Below, piece after piece: positions 61,547 through 61,547 of a stretch of 61,547 bases of DNA. Source of the DNA: Paludibacteraceae bacterium. Its GTDB lineage: Bacteria > Bacteroidota > Bacteroidia > Bacteroidales > Paludibacteraceae. A program made the translations under genes and the position numbers. The notes below the pieces were generated by a model. That model was given only the letters and a program-made list of their open reading frames with translations. It searched no databases and had not been told where the DNA came from. The DNA lies in assembly GCA_017478225.1 (NCBI GenBank), contig JAFVDX010000005.1:1-61547 (forward strand). The letters are read 5' to 3'. The number at the start of each line of letters is the position of its first letter. Position 1 is the first letter of the stretch.

Positions 61547-61547
61547 A

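Overview
The window is a chromosomal segment of an AT-rich member of the Bacteroidota, most likely order Bacteroidales. The evidence is promoters of the Bacteroidetes form (TTG, 19-21 nt, TAnnTTTG), a SusC-family TonB-dependent protein, a C-terminal type IX secretion (T9SS) type tail, a T9SS plug-domain (DUF5103) gene, and lineage families such as DUF4837, DUF3078, DUF2851, DUF4250 and the GH57/GT4/debranching glycogen trio. Genus cannot be settled from sequence alone.

Layout. 1-2.7 kb: a partial small membrane protein and three exported proteins, one a zinc metallopeptidase with a T9SS-like tail. 3.1-7.8 kb: a membrane TPR-HTH protein, a GH53 endo-galactanase and a GH13 alpha-amylase, both lipoproteins. 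7.9-16 kb: HAD hydrolase, DUF4837 lipoprotein, GH57, an odd lipoprotein without an ATG, glycogen-synthase-like GT4, glycogen debranching enzyme and mannose-1-phosphate guanylyltransferase. 16.1-21.1 kb: dnaX, then the envelope run cdsA-lgt-DUF3078. 21.4-30.1 kb: tRNA-Gln, a 1333-residue repeat protein, an OmpA-type protein, a GH3-family adenylating enzyme and an AI-2E-type permease. 30.1-43.3 kb: small genes, a GT2, ruvC, rsmD, a monofunctional-looking RelA, an orphan SusC, then the run DUF5103-aminotransferase-flippase-truA on the minus strand.

From tRNA-Thr (43.5 kb) to about 56 kb the sequence looks accessory. There is a broken tyrosine integrase next to the tRNA, genes of unknown or variable function, a DUF4143 ATPase, a BspA-type leucine-rich protein, a cut-down RhuM gene, and two visibly GC-richer efflux genes (HlyD/EmrA-like and EmrB-like MFS) lying 5.5 kb apart. 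A BASS transporter, a 37-codon gene and an exonuclease follow in a tightly coupled run. 56.3-61.5 kb holds a ROK glucokinase, polysaccharide deacetylase, DUF2851 protein, AlkD-like protein, a HAD lipoprotein and a partial YdeI-like gene.

The most unusual signal is an approximately 90-nt, almost identical element present four times. Each copy begins at the predicted transcription start of a Bacteroidetes promoter and lies in the leader of a membrane-related gene: cdsA, the HlyD gene (in a duplicated 263-bp promoter unit) and the BASS transporter. It carries potential hairpins and an AUG-UAA start-stop codon pair. The HlyD leader contains a second 38-nt motif that recurs in the leader of the distant MFS gene. 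Together these suggest an uncharacterised leader-RNA system tied to envelope transport genes.
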